A stretch of DNA of 41,706 bases from JACCYQ01 sp036675565 (GTDB taxonomy: Bacteria; Bacteroidota; Bacteroidia; Chitinophagales; Chitinophagaceae), in the NCBI GenBank assembly GCA_036675565.1, contig JAKFER010000110.1:1-41706 (forward strand), read 5' to 3'. Shown here piece after piece: positions 23,410 to 30,856 of the stretch. The translations under genes were made by a program, and so were the position numbers. Each line of letters opens with the position of its first letter. Positions within the stretch are counted from its first letter, which is position 1. The notes below the pieces were generated by a model. It saw only the letters and a list, made by a program, of their open reading frames with translations. It was not told where the DNA came from and ran no database searches.

Positions 23410-25803
23410 TTATTCCGCCATCATTTCTTTTATAACTGTTTCAATTTGCTGTGCATTGGGTTTGCTGAAATAATCACCATCACTGCCATAAGAAGGACGG
23501 TGTGCTTTAGCTGTAATAGTACGTGGAGCAACATCTAAATAACGATAACCAACTTGTTCTTCCATTACTTTGTTGAACATGTATGCGGCGGCACCACCTG
23601 GCACATCTTCATCAATAAAAACAATACGGCTGGTCTTTTTGAGTGATGATAAAATGACATGATTGAGATCGAATGGTAAGAGTGTTTGGACATCGATCAC
23701 TTCGCAACTGATGCCTTCATTTTCAAGGGTGGAAACGGCTTCATCTATGATACGCAATGTAGATCCGTAGGATACAATGGTCATATCATCACCCGCTTTC
23801 AAAATTTCCGGAACACCCAATGGCACTGTCATCGATAAAAGATTATTTGGTAAACTTTCTTTTAACCGGTAACCATTTAAACATTCAATAACTATAGCGG
23901 GATCATTTGATTGAAGTAAAGTATTATACATCCCAACGGCCTGCGTCATATTCCGTGGAACACAAACGTACATACCACGAAGGGCATTGATCACCATACC
24001 CATTGGCGAACCGCTATGCCAGATACCTTCTAGCCTGTGTCCCCTGGTCCTGATAATGACCGGGCAACTTTGCTGACCTTTTGTTCTGAAATGCAGTGTA
24101 GATACATCATCGCTTAATGGTTGCAGGCCATACAGCAAGTAATCAAGATATTGAATCTCCGCAATGGGCCGAAGGCCTCTTAATGCAAGACCTATCCCCT
24201 GTCCCATAATTGTCAGTTCCCTTATACCTGTATCAAATACCCGGTATTCACCATGCTTTTGCTGTAATCCGGAAAAGCCCTGGTTTACATCACCAATATA
24301 GCCAAGATCTTCGCCAAAGGCTACCACCTTTGGATTGTTGGTAAATAATTCATCAAAATATTTATTCAATACTTCGTAACCATTTACGGTTACACCTTCA
24401 GGTGAGAAAGATGCCTTTACTTCCTGGATTTTCAATGCACTTTTAGGACCTTCATTATAAAGATGCGAATTATATAATTCATGGTTCTCCTTTAATAAAT
24501 CGTGATAATAATCTTTTGTCCAGAATATTGCATCCGTATTCCCGGCAAGATTAATAGCTGATTTTAAAGTTTTTAAAACATCCCTGCGCAACGGTTCCCG
24601 GTTCCCGGATAATTCAGAAGCAAGCAACTTAAACTTTTCTTCCTGCCCGGGAATAACGTTTGCCAAATTATTAACCAGGTCAACTGTTTTTTCTACCTGA
24701 GCCTGGATGGGTGACAAATAATTTTCCCATGCTTTTTTCCTGCCATCCTTTGTTTTTTGTTTGGCTTCTTCTTCAATCCTGCTTAATTCCTGATCAGTGG
24801 CTAATGCATTGGCTAAAATCCATTCCTTCATTTTACGTAAACAATCCCATTCTTTTTCCCATGCTAACCGGTCAGCGCTTTTATAACGTTCATGGCTACC
24901 TGAAGTGGAATGGCCCTGTGGCTGCGTGAGTTCTTCAACATGAAATAATATGGGTGTATGCGTTTCCCTGGCAAGGCGAACACCTTCTTCAAAAGACTGG
25001 CACATGCCTGCATAATCCCATCCCTTGACTTTTATAATATGAATACCATTGGTTCCGTCTTGTTTTTGCATGCCGGCCAGGGCATCAGAAATAGACTCTT
25101 TGGTGGTTTGATATTTTTTAGGAACAGAAATACCATATCCATCATCCCAAACACAAACTACAAGGGGCACCTGCATAACGCTTGCGGCATTGATGGTTTC
25201 CCAAAAATGACCTTCAGAAGTACTGGCATCACCAATAGTTGTAAAACAAACCTCGTTGCCTCCATCCGATAAGTTGCGGAACTCTTTTAATTGCGGAATA
25301 TTCCGGAAGGCTTTGGAAGCAAATGCCAATCCTAAACCCCGGGGCATTTGACCCGCGGTTGGAGCTATATCTGCTGATATATTTTTGGTTTTAACCAGCG
25401 GCAGCCATTCTCCATCTGCATTTACAAAAGGAGTTGAGAAATGGGCATTCATTTGCCGCCCTGCACTAAAAGGATCATTTTGAATATCCGGATCGGCGTA
25501 AAGCTGGGCGAAAAATTGCTCAACCGTGGCCAAACCTGCTGCAAACATAAATGTCTGATCTCGGTAATAGCCTGAACGAAAATCGCCAGTCTGAAAAAAC
25601 TTGGCTAAAGCCACCTGGGCCAGCTCCTTACCATCGCCAAAAATGCCAAATTTAGCTTTACCGGTAAGTACCTCTTTCCGGGCTATCAGGCTGACTTCGC
25701 GGCTAAGATATATTACCTTATAATCATTTAATACTTCATTTCTGAAATGATCAAAAGACAATTTTTCGTCGGCAATCATCGTTGTGGACGTATTATTTTC
25801 CAT
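23410..25803 (-). CDS. 2-oxoacid dehydrogenase E1, fused alpha and beta subunits (copy 1)
   Basis: Thiamine-diphosphate E1 component that decarboxylates a 2-oxoacid (branched-chain type or pyruvate) and passes the acyl group to the E2 lipoyl domain. From the ATG at 25803 it is 797 residues. Residues about 30-350 are the alpha part with ThDP motif start GDASTSEG (191-198) and WDDGYG (219-224), where the usual Asn-Asn is Asp-Asp. A helical linker runs to about 470. The beta part has AFGEDLGYIGDVNQGF, the RTRGHRLEG region, EIQYLDYLLYGLQP and the C-terminal VIDVQTLLPFD. The open frame extends to 25920, but the promoter element at 25808-25815 lies inside that extension. First of a unit with the TRIC gene; no E2 or E3 nearby. 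Confidence 0.9.
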   Translation of the reverse strand: MENNTSTTMIADEKLSFDHFRNEVLNDYKVIYLSREVSLIARKEVLTGKAKFGIFGDGKELAQVALAKFFQTGDFRSGYYRDQTFMFAAGLATVEQFFAQLYADPDIQNDPFSAGRQMNAHFSTPFVNADGEWLPLVKTKNISADIAPTAGQMPRGLGLAFASKAFRNIPQLKEFRNLSDGGNEVCFTTIGDASTSEGHFWETINAASVMQVPLVVCVWDDGYGISVPKKYQTTKESISDALAGMQKQDGTNGIHIIKVKGWDYAGMCQSFEEGVRLARETHTPILFHVEELTQPQGHSTSGSHERYKSADRLAWEKEWDCLRKMKEWILANALATDQELSRIEEEAKQKTKDGRKKAWENYLSPIQAQVEKTVDLVNNLANVIPGQEEKFKLLASELSGNREPLRRDVLKTLKSAINLAGNTDAIFWTKDYYHDLLKENHELYNSHLYNEGPKSALKIQEVKASFSPEGVTVNGYEVLNKYFDELFTNNPKVVAFGEDLGYIGDVNQGFSGLQQKHGEYRVFDTGIRELTIMGQGIGLALRGLRPIAEIQYLDYLLYGLQPLSDDVSTLHFRTKGQQSCPVIIRTRGHRLEGIWHSGSPMGMVINALRGMYVCVPRNMTQAVGMYNTLLQSNDPAIVIECLNGYRLKESLPNNLLSMTVPLGVPEILKAGDDMTIVSYGSTLRIIDEAVSTLENEGISCEVIDVQTLLPFDLNHVILSSLKKTSRIVFIDEDVPGGAAAYMFNKVMEEQVGYRYLDVAPRTITAKAHRPSYGSDGDYFSKPNAQQIETVIKEMMAE

Positions 25804-25807
25804 GGGG

Positions 25808-25815
25808 CAAAGATA
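25808..25815 (-). promoter_or_regulatory. -7 promoter element of E1 copy 1
   Basis: Minus strand TATCTTTG, an exact TAnnTTTG match, four bases before the ATG at 25803. Decides the shorter start and predicts a leaderless or near-leaderless mRNA. Confidence 0.6.
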
Positions 25816-25928
25816 ACAGAATGGGCCTTTTATAAGCCTGACAGTTGTAATTTTACTAACAACTGTTATAATCGTTAAAAAAAATGTAATGGGATGCCAC
25901 CATATTATGCATTTTGGCATCTTTGATC

Positions 25929-25936
25929 TAAATTTG
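25929..25936 (+). promoter_or_regulatory. -7 promoter element for the DUF1573 pair
   Basis: TAAATTTG, exact match to TAnnTTTG, 15 bases before the ATG at 25952. A TTTTG lies at 25912-25916, closer than the normal -33 spacing. Supports starting the gene at 25952 rather than 25889. Confidence 0.5.
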
Positions 25937-25951
25937 AAACAAATCTCACAA

Positions 25952-26401
25952 ATGAGTAAAATATATTTCCTGGTCCTGACTTTATTATCAATTACTTCAT
26001 TGCAGGCTCAAAAGGCAACTGAAGCTAAATTGGTTAAAGAAGATCTTGTATTAAAGGAAACTTTTTATGATTTTGGAAAGATCCCCCAAAGCAAACCTGT
26101 GTATCATGAATTTGTGATTGTAAATGAGGGAAAGGAACCGCTTCAATTAAATACAGTTACAGCTACTTGCGGATGCACTACACCAGAATGGAGTCGTGAA
26201 CCAATAGCTCCTGGTAAAAGTGCCTTGATAAAAGTTGGTTTCAATGCTGCGGCAGAAGGTCCTTTTGAAAAATATGTGAACATTACTTATAATGGAGATA
26301 AAACAAAAGTATTTACTATTAAAGGAAATGTTTGGAAAGCTCCGGTTGGATCGGCACCATCAAATGCATCTATTCAATTTTTAAAACAAATAAATCAATA
26401 A
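25952..26401 (+). CDS. Exported DUF1573 protein (first copy)
   Basis: Secreted or periplasmic immunoglobulin-fold protein, 149 residues from the ATG at 25952. The signal peptide is MSKIYFLVLTLLSITSLQAQ. The DUF1573 hallmark is ATCGCTTPEWSREPIAPGKS, preceded by FYDFGKIPQSKPV and followed by a KVGFNAAAEGPFEKYVNITY strand pair. An alternative frame opens at 25889, upstream of the likely promoter. DUF1573 is abundant in Bacteroidota and resembles ASPM/MSP-like Ig domains; no function is established. It lies three bases before a paralog. Confidence 0.92.
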   Translation: MSKIYFLVLTLLSITSLQAQKATEAKLVKEDLVLKETFYDFGKIPQSKPVYHEFVIVNEGKEPLQLNTVTATCGCTTPEWSREPIAPGKSALIKVGFNAAAEGPFEKYVNITYNGDKTKVFTIKGNVWKAPVGSAPSNASIQFLKQINQ

Positions 26402-26404
26402 GAT

Positions 26405-26830
26405 ATGAAACGTTTACTAGTGGCAGCAAGTGTGCTGTTTATGAGTTCTGCAGTTATGGCCCAACAAACGCCAGACGAAGTAATGAAAGTGAATACAGAA
26501 AATCACAATTTTGGAAAGATTAAACAAAATGTTCCTGTATCCTTTTATTTTGAATTAACCAATACCAGTAACAAACCATTAGTAGTTGAAAATACCTGGG
26601 GAAGTTGTGGATGTACAACTCCTGAAAAACCTACTGAACCCATTATGCCTGGTAAAACAGCTAAAGTAAAAGTTCAATATAATGCGGCAGCAGTTGCTCC
26701 TTTTACAAAAGATGTATTTATTAAATTGGCAGGAATAGAAACACCTAAAAAGGTATTAATATCGGGAGAGGTGCTTGAAGCAAAAGCATATGATGCTCAT
26801 GTTGCAGCAAACCCAAAATCAAAGTCATAA
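26405..26830 (+). CDS. Exported DUF1573 protein (second copy)
   Basis: Paralog of the preceding gene, 141 residues. The signal peptide is MKRLLVAASVLFMSSAVMAQ. The central motif GSCGCTTPEKPTEPIMPGKT matches the first copy in spacing, as do HNFGKIKQNVPVSF and VKVQYNAAAVAPFTKDVF. The three-base gap implies translational coupling, and the pair ends at a strong terminator. A tandem duplication followed by divergence is the simplest explanation. Confidence 0.93.
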   Translation: MKRLLVAASVLFMSSAVMAQQTPDEVMKVNTENHNFGKIKQNVPVSFYFELTNTSNKPLVVENTWGSCGCTTPEKPTEPIMPGKTAKVKVQYNAAAVAPFTKDVFIKLAGIETPKKVLISGEVLEAKAYDAHVAANPKSKS

Positions 26831-26847
26831 ATTTTAATCCGCTTTTT

Positions 26848-26879
26848 AAAAACCCCGTTCAGAAAACGGGGTTTTTTTT
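26848..26879 (+). terminator. Intrinsic terminator of the DUF1573 pair
   Basis: AACCCCGTT / AACGGGGTT stem with flanking A/T pairs, a five-base loop CAGAA and an eight-base T-run. Confidence 0.92.
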
Positions 26880-27074
26880 ATGTCAATTTTAATTTATTAC
26901 CCAATAAGTTTTCATCATGTATTACCCTAAACGGGAATTTTGAAAATTTAACGATCCACATTTCGATTATTAAATTGTAGAATAAACAATTTCCGAAACC
27001 TTATAAAATAAGCAGCGCTGCTTAAGATTAAGCTGGCATATAATTTTAATTCAATTATTTTATAAAAGATAACG

Positions 27075-27287
27075 ATGCTTATACCTACTCCCCAACTTAA
27101 TATCAAAAAGTCATTTCATACTTTTTATGAAAAATCAGGTAGTCATGCCATTATGGAAAATGCAAAAGAAACAGTCAATAATTTTATAAAATCCGTTGAG
27201 GATATCGAAAAAGAATTTTTAGATTTTCTTTTGCCAGATTCATTGCCACCAAATGTTTTCCCCACTTATTACGAAGAAAACTATTAA
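27075..27287 (+). CDS. Hypothetical small protein, 70 residues
   Basis: Not recognised. The frame begins MLIPTPQLNIKKSFHTFYEK, is mostly polar and alpha-helical in appearance (NAKETVNNFIKSVEDIEKEF), and ends with a Pro-rich LPDSLPPNVFPTYYEENY. There is no signal peptide or membrane segment. It stands alone between the DUF1573 terminator and the aminotransferase promoter. Composition is protein-like and no other frame competes, but there is no clear promoter or RBS (weak AAGATAACG before the ATG). Confidence 0.5.
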   Translation: MLIPTPQLNIKKSFHTFYEKSGSHAIMENAKETVNNFIKSVEDIEKEFLDFLLPDSLPPNVFPTYYEENY

Positions 27288-27371
27288 AATAAAAACTTTC
27301 CATTCTGTCCTTTTTACAGGCTAATAAACTCATTTACCAAAGATGAACAGGGTAAATTAATTTTTCCAATT

Positions 27372-27379
27372 TACCTTTG
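27372..27379 (+). promoter_or_regulatory. -7 promoter element of the aminotransferase
   Basis: TACCTTTG, exact TAnnTTTG match, four bases before the ATG at 27384, again suggesting a nearly leaderless transcript. Confidence 0.6.
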
Positions 27380-27383
27380 CGCC

Positions 27384-28607
27384 ATGCTAAAAATTTCAGA
27401 ACGCGGAGAACAAATGCCTGCATCCCCCATACGCAAGCTTGTTCCTTTTGCAGAAGCTGCCAAAAAGAAAGGCACCAGGGTTTACCATTTAAATATCGGG
27501 CAACCGGATATTGAAACCCCACCATCCATTATGGATGCTGTAAAGCATACGGATATGAAGGTGCTGGAATACAGTCATAGTGCCGGCAATGAATCCTACC
27601 GCATTAAGCTGGTTCAATATTATCATAAGGTTGGAATAGATGTTACACCCAACGAGATTATTGTAACCACAGGCGGGAGTGAAGCCATTCTTTTTAGTTT
27701 TTTTTCATGCCTGAACCCAGGCGATGAAGTCATCATTCCTGAACCCTTTTATGCAAACTATAACGGCTTTGCAGTAACTGCAGGTGTTAAAGTAGTACCC
27801 ATTACTTCGCATATTGAAAATGGATTTGCATTGCCTCCCATAGCAGAATTTGAAAAAGTGATTACACCTAAAACAAAAGCCATTGTTGTTTGCAATCCAA
27901 ACAATCCGACAGGTTATTTATACAGCAGGGCAGAAATGGAAGCACTTAAGACCATTTGTCTTAACCATAGCTTGTATCTTTTTAGTGATGAAGCCTATCG
28001 TGAGTTTTGTTATGATGGTGAATTCGTAAGCGCCATGCATCTTGAAGGAATGGAAGAACATGTTGTTTTGATGGATACCATAAGTAAACGTTATAGTGCC
28101 TGTGGTGCAAGATTAGGAGCACTGGTTACTAAAAATAAATCCGTTTTAAATACAGCCATGAAATTTGCACAAGCCAGGTTAAGTCCTCCAGGCTTAGCTC
28201 AGATTATGGGTGAAGCAGCCGTTGATTTGCCAGATCATTATTTTGAAGCACCAAAAGCCGAATACCTGGCTCGTCGTGATTTACTTGTAAAAAGATTGAA
28301 TGCAATGCCAGGGGTTTTTTGTCCCAATCCCGGTGGTGCATTTTATGCTATTGCTAAATTACCTATTGATGATGCAGACTATTTCTGCCAGTGGTTATTG
28401 GAATCATTTACATACAAAGATCAAACCATTATGCTGGCTCCTGCAACCGGATTTTATGGAACACCGGGTTTAGGAAAAGATGAAGTAAGGTTAGCTTATG
28501 TACTGAACCTGCCATCTTTAAATTCGGCAATGGATTGTTTGGAAAAGGCGTTAGAAGTATATCCGGGGAGAAAAACAAATGTTGCCAATAAGGAAATGAC
28601 CGCTTAA
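27384..28607 (+). CDS. PLP-dependent class I/II aminotransferase
   Basis: Cytoplasmic fold-type I aminotransferase, 407 residues, aspartate aminotransferase group (AspC/PatA-like). Seen in order: LNIGQPDIETP (36-46), the TTGGSEAI cofactor loop (95-102), NPNNPTG (171-177), SDEAYREF (201-208) with the PLP-ring Asp, and the Schiff-base lysine K235 in TISKRYSACGARLG. It transfers amino groups between amino acids and 2-oxoacids; substrate not determinable, aspartate or aromatic amino acids likely. Monocistronic, convergent with the GNAT gene. Confidence 0.93.
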   Translation: MLKISERGEQMPASPIRKLVPFAEAAKKKGTRVYHLNIGQPDIETPPSIMDAVKHTDMKVLEYSHSAGNESYRIKLVQYYHKVGIDVTPNEIIVTTGGSEAILFSFFSCLNPGDEVIIPEPFYANYNGFAVTAGVKVVPITSHIENGFALPPIAEFEKVITPKTKAIVVCNPNNPTGYLYSRAEMEALKTICLNHSLYLFSDEAYREFCYDGEFVSAMHLEGMEEHVVLMDTISKRYSACGARLGALVTKNKSVLNTAMKFAQARLSPPGLAQIMGEAAVDLPDHYFEAPKAEYLARRDLLVKRLNAMPGVFCPNPGGAFYAIAKLPIDDADYFCQWLLESFTYKDQTIMLAPATGFYGTPGLGKDEVRLAYVLNLPSLNSAMDCLEKALEVYPGRKTNVANKEMTA

Positions 28608-28635
28608 AAAATCATATAAAAATAAAAACATTTTT

Positions 28636-28664
28636 AAAGAGGACTAGTTCCTCTTTATTTTTTT
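28636..28664. terminator. Terminator between aminotransferase and GNAT genes
   Basis: AAAGAGGA / TCCTCTTT stem, five-base loop, then a T-run on the plus strand. It overlaps the last codons of the convergent GNAT gene, and an A-rich flank gives Ts on the minus strand. Confidence 0.75.
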
Positions 28665-29249
28665 GGATAGCTCATTTAACATTGGAGCTAAAAATGTTTT
28701 ATCCATTTGTTCAAATAATATAGGTGCAGGTGGATCTTCTCTAAGCTCATTCAACATCAATTGCCACCAACCCACATTTTTCCATTCACCCAATTTATAC
28801 CCAACATGATTGTAGGTTGCAAACCATTTAAATCCAAACCGTTCATGAAAATTGACGCTTTTAGGATTAGGTAAATTAATTACAGCATAAACATTTACAA
28901 AACCCTGTCTTTTTAAAATGTTCATTAAAGCTTCATACAAAGCTGCAGCCATACCAACGTTTTGGTAATCATCGTGTATATAAACCGAACATTCAACGCT
29001 CCATTGATAACAAACTCTTTCGCGGTAACGGGAAGCATAAGCATATCCTGCCAGTTTACCATCGATTTCGCAAACAAGCCATGGCCAGCTTTTTAAATAA
29101 TTGGTAATCCTGCTTTCAAAATCATTTAAAGATGGCACATCCTGTTCAAAGGTGTAGGATGTATGTTGGATATACGGAGCATAAATATTTAAAATAGCTT
29201 CAGCATCTTTTGATGTTGCTAATCGAATGATCTTATTGCTGATTTCCAT
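28644..29249 (-). CDS. GNAT N-acetyltransferase, phosphinothricin-acetyltransferase-like
   Basis: Acetyl-CoA-dependent N-acetyltransferase, 201 residues. The early IRLATSKDAEAILNIYAPYI and TSYTFEQDVP segments are typical of the Pat/YwnH group. Motif A is YQNVGMAAALYEALM, the acetyl-CoA pyrophosphate loop in Q-x-x-G-x-A form. The later NPKSVNFHERFGFKW and GYKLGEWKNVGWW strands match the same group. The C-terminal 30 residues are extra and charged. Many members acetylate methionine sulfoximine or other amino-acid analogues; the native substrate is unknown. Confidence 0.9.
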   Translation of the reverse strand: MEISNKIIRLATSKDAEAILNIYAPYIQHTSYTFEQDVPSLNDFESRITNYLKSWPWLVCEIDGKLAGYAYASRYRERVCYQWSVECSVYIHDDYQNVGMAAALYEALMNILKRQGFVNVYAVINLPNPKSVNFHERFGFKWFATYNHVGYKLGEWKNVGWWQLMLNELREDPPAPILFEQMDKTFLAPMLNELSKKIKRN

Positions 29250-29292
29250 CTGTTAATAATAAAAAATTAAGTTTGTGTATAAAAATTAAATA

Positions 29293-30111
29293 ATGGCAAT
29301 CCCCCATTCTATTCAATTGGCATTAGATGCTCCGTATCAACTAAGTCCTGAACAAATAGAATTTTTTCAACAGAACAAGTTTATAAAACTTAAACAGGTA
29401 TTAGATCCAGCAACAGTGATTTTTTTTAATGAAGTAATTACGGAGCAAGTTAATAAAATGAATAAGGTAAATACTTCCCTGGAAGCAAGAGATACATATG
29501 GAAAAGCATTTTTACAGTTATTTAATTTATGGAGAGAAAATGAAATTGTAAAACAATTGGTTTTCAGTAAGCGAATAGCCAAAATTGCCACAGAATTAAT
29601 GCAGGTGAAAGGTGTGCGGTTATATCATGACCAGGCCTTGTTTAAAGAAGGAGGCGGCGGAATAACACCCTGGCATGCGGACCAATATTACTGGCCACTT
29701 GAAACAGATAAAACGATAACTGCATGGATTCCATTGCAAGCCACACCATTAGAAATGGGCCCGCTTGAATTTAGTGCTGGCAGTCATGAAATTGTTGAAG
29801 GAAGAGAACTGGCTATTGGTGATGAAAGTGAAATGATAATGCAACAAAAATTAAAAGTGACCGATTATAAACATGTAACAGAGCCTTTTGATTTAGGTGA
29901 GATTAGTTTTCATTCAGGATGGATATTTCACCGGGCGGGAGCTAACATTACTAAAGAAATGCGTAAAGTGATGACGATCATTTTTATGGATAGAGATATG
30001 CGATTGAAAAACCCTGAAAATAAAAACCAGGTTTTGGATTGGGAAACCTGGTGCCCTGGAGCAATTGTTGGCGAAATAATAAACACTCCTTTAAATCCGG
30101 TTTTATTCTAA
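29293..30111 (+). CDS. Phytanoyl-CoA dioxygenase (PhyH) family protein
   Basis: Probable non-haem Fe(II)/2-oxoglutarate dioxygenase, 272 residues. The metal triad is visible as H-x-D in TPWHADQYYWPL and the distal histidine in SFHSGWIFHRAGAN; Arg in the EMRKVMTIIF strand is a candidate 2-oxoglutarate ligand. MGPLEFSAGSHE is the usual loop. Known members hydroxylate lipids or secondary metabolites; this one sits alone with no biosynthetic neighbours, so its substrate is open. It is divergent from the GNAT gene (43 bases between starts). Confidence 0.88.
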   Translation: MAIPHSIQLALDAPYQLSPEQIEFFQQNKFIKLKQVLDPATVIFFNEVITEQVNKMNKVNTSLEARDTYGKAFLQLFNLWRENEIVKQLVFSKRIAKIATELMQVKGVRLYHDQALFKEGGGGITPWHADQYYWPLETDKTITAWIPLQATPLEMGPLEFSAGSHEIVEGRELAIGDESEMIMQQKLKVTDYKHVTEPFDLGEISFHSGWIFHRAGANITKEMRKVMTIIFMDRDMRLKNPENKNQVLDWETWCPGAIVGEIINTPLNPVLF

Positions 30112-30122
30112 AAATGAAATGA

Positions 30123-30152
30123 AAAAAGACAGGCTATTCAACCTGTCTTTTT
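30123..30152. terminator. Bidirectional terminator between PhyH gene and tRNA
   Basis: Perfect 11-base stem AAAAAGACAGG / CCTGTCTTTTT with an eight-base loop. It serves the PhyH gene on the plus strand and the tRNA on the minus strand. Confidence 0.85.
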
Positions 30153-30160
30153 AAAACCAG

Positions 30161-30234
30161 TAGCGAGAAGGAGACTCGAACTCCTGACCTCAGCATTATG
30201 AGTGCTGCGCTCTAGCCAGCTGAGCTACCTCGCC
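30161..30234 (-). tRNA. tRNA with CAT anticodon (tRNA-Met, or tRNA-Ile2)
   Basis: A full 74-base cloverleaf reads on the minus strand: acceptor GGCGAGG/TCTCGCT (G-U pairs at both ends), D arm GCTC/GAGC, anticodon arm CAGCA-CTCATAA-TGCTG with anticodon CAT at 30198-30200, and T arm AGGAG-TTCGAGT-CTCCT. The 3' CCA is not encoded. It is not an initiator, since the first acceptor pair forms. CAT can also be the lysidine-modified isoleucine tRNA; the acceptor stem leans to elongator Met, but I cannot exclude Ile2. Confidence 0.93.
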
Positions 30235-30435
30235 TAAAGGGCGGCAAAAATAAAGAAATGATTGTAAAGTTGACAAAACTTTTGGGAAAAAACTATCTTT
30301 AAACAGGCATTTTAATTAATTCAGGTTAAAGTTTTGAAAGAATCGCTACAGGTTTTACTGTATGCTTGAGTCATTGACTTATATGTTTTATTTTAGCAGA
30401 TATTTTTCTAAATCCTATAACAAAGATTTTTCCGC

Positions 30436-30840
30436 ATGAGTAAGGTTATTTTTTTAATTGATGATGACATTGATGACCAGGAATTTTTCATGGAAGCTGT
30501 GAAAGAAGTTGACCCGAATATTGAATGTCATTTAGCCAGCTCATGCGATGATGGCCTGGAACTTTTAAACAAAAGTTCCGTATTACCAGATTATATTTTC
30601 CTTGATCTTAATATGCCAAAAGTGGATGGCAAAAAATGCCTGCTGGAATTAAAAAAGAATGCAAGGGTTAAAGATATTCCTGTCATTATTTACTCTACAT
30701 CATCTTTAAAGAAAGACATTGATGAAACAAAGGCAATGGGAGCGGTTCATTTTCTAACCAAACCAGCAGCCTTCCGGGAATTATGTGAAGCCATTGAAAA
30801 TGTACTTTCAATAAAATTCTCCAATTCGACCGCTAATTAA
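30436..30840 (+). CDS. Stand-alone response regulator receiver domain
   Basis: CheY-like single-domain phosphoacceptor, 134 residues. The acidic pocket is D9-D10 (FLIDDDIDD), the phosphorylation site D57 (IFLDLNMP), the Thr/Ser switch T88 (YSTSS) and the conserved K109 (LTKPA). There is no output domain, so it probably relays phosphate to or from a histidine kinase encoded elsewhere. This LIDDDxDDQEF opening is common in Bacteroidota receivers linked to hybrid or bacteriophytochrome-type kinases. It stands alone and converges on the second E1 gene with 16 bases between stops. Confidence 0.95.
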   Translation: MSKVIFLIDDDIDDQEFFMEAVKEVDPNIECHLASSCDDGLELLNKSSVLPDYIFLDLNMPKVDGKKCLLELKKNARVKDIPVIIYSTSSLKKDIDETKAMGAVHFLTKPAAFRELCEAIENVLSIKFSNSTAN

Positions 30841-30856
30841 AACAAGTGATTTTGTT

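Noticed and set aside
25804..25920. N-terminal extension of the first E1 fusion starting MPKCIIWW
   Set aside because: It contains the likely promoter element at 25808-25815 and overlaps the promoter of the divergent DUF1573 pair; the start at 25803 fits better.
25889..25951. Upstream start of the first DUF1573 gene
   Set aside because: The extension spans a TAnnTTTG element and puts 21 residues before a perfect signal peptide.
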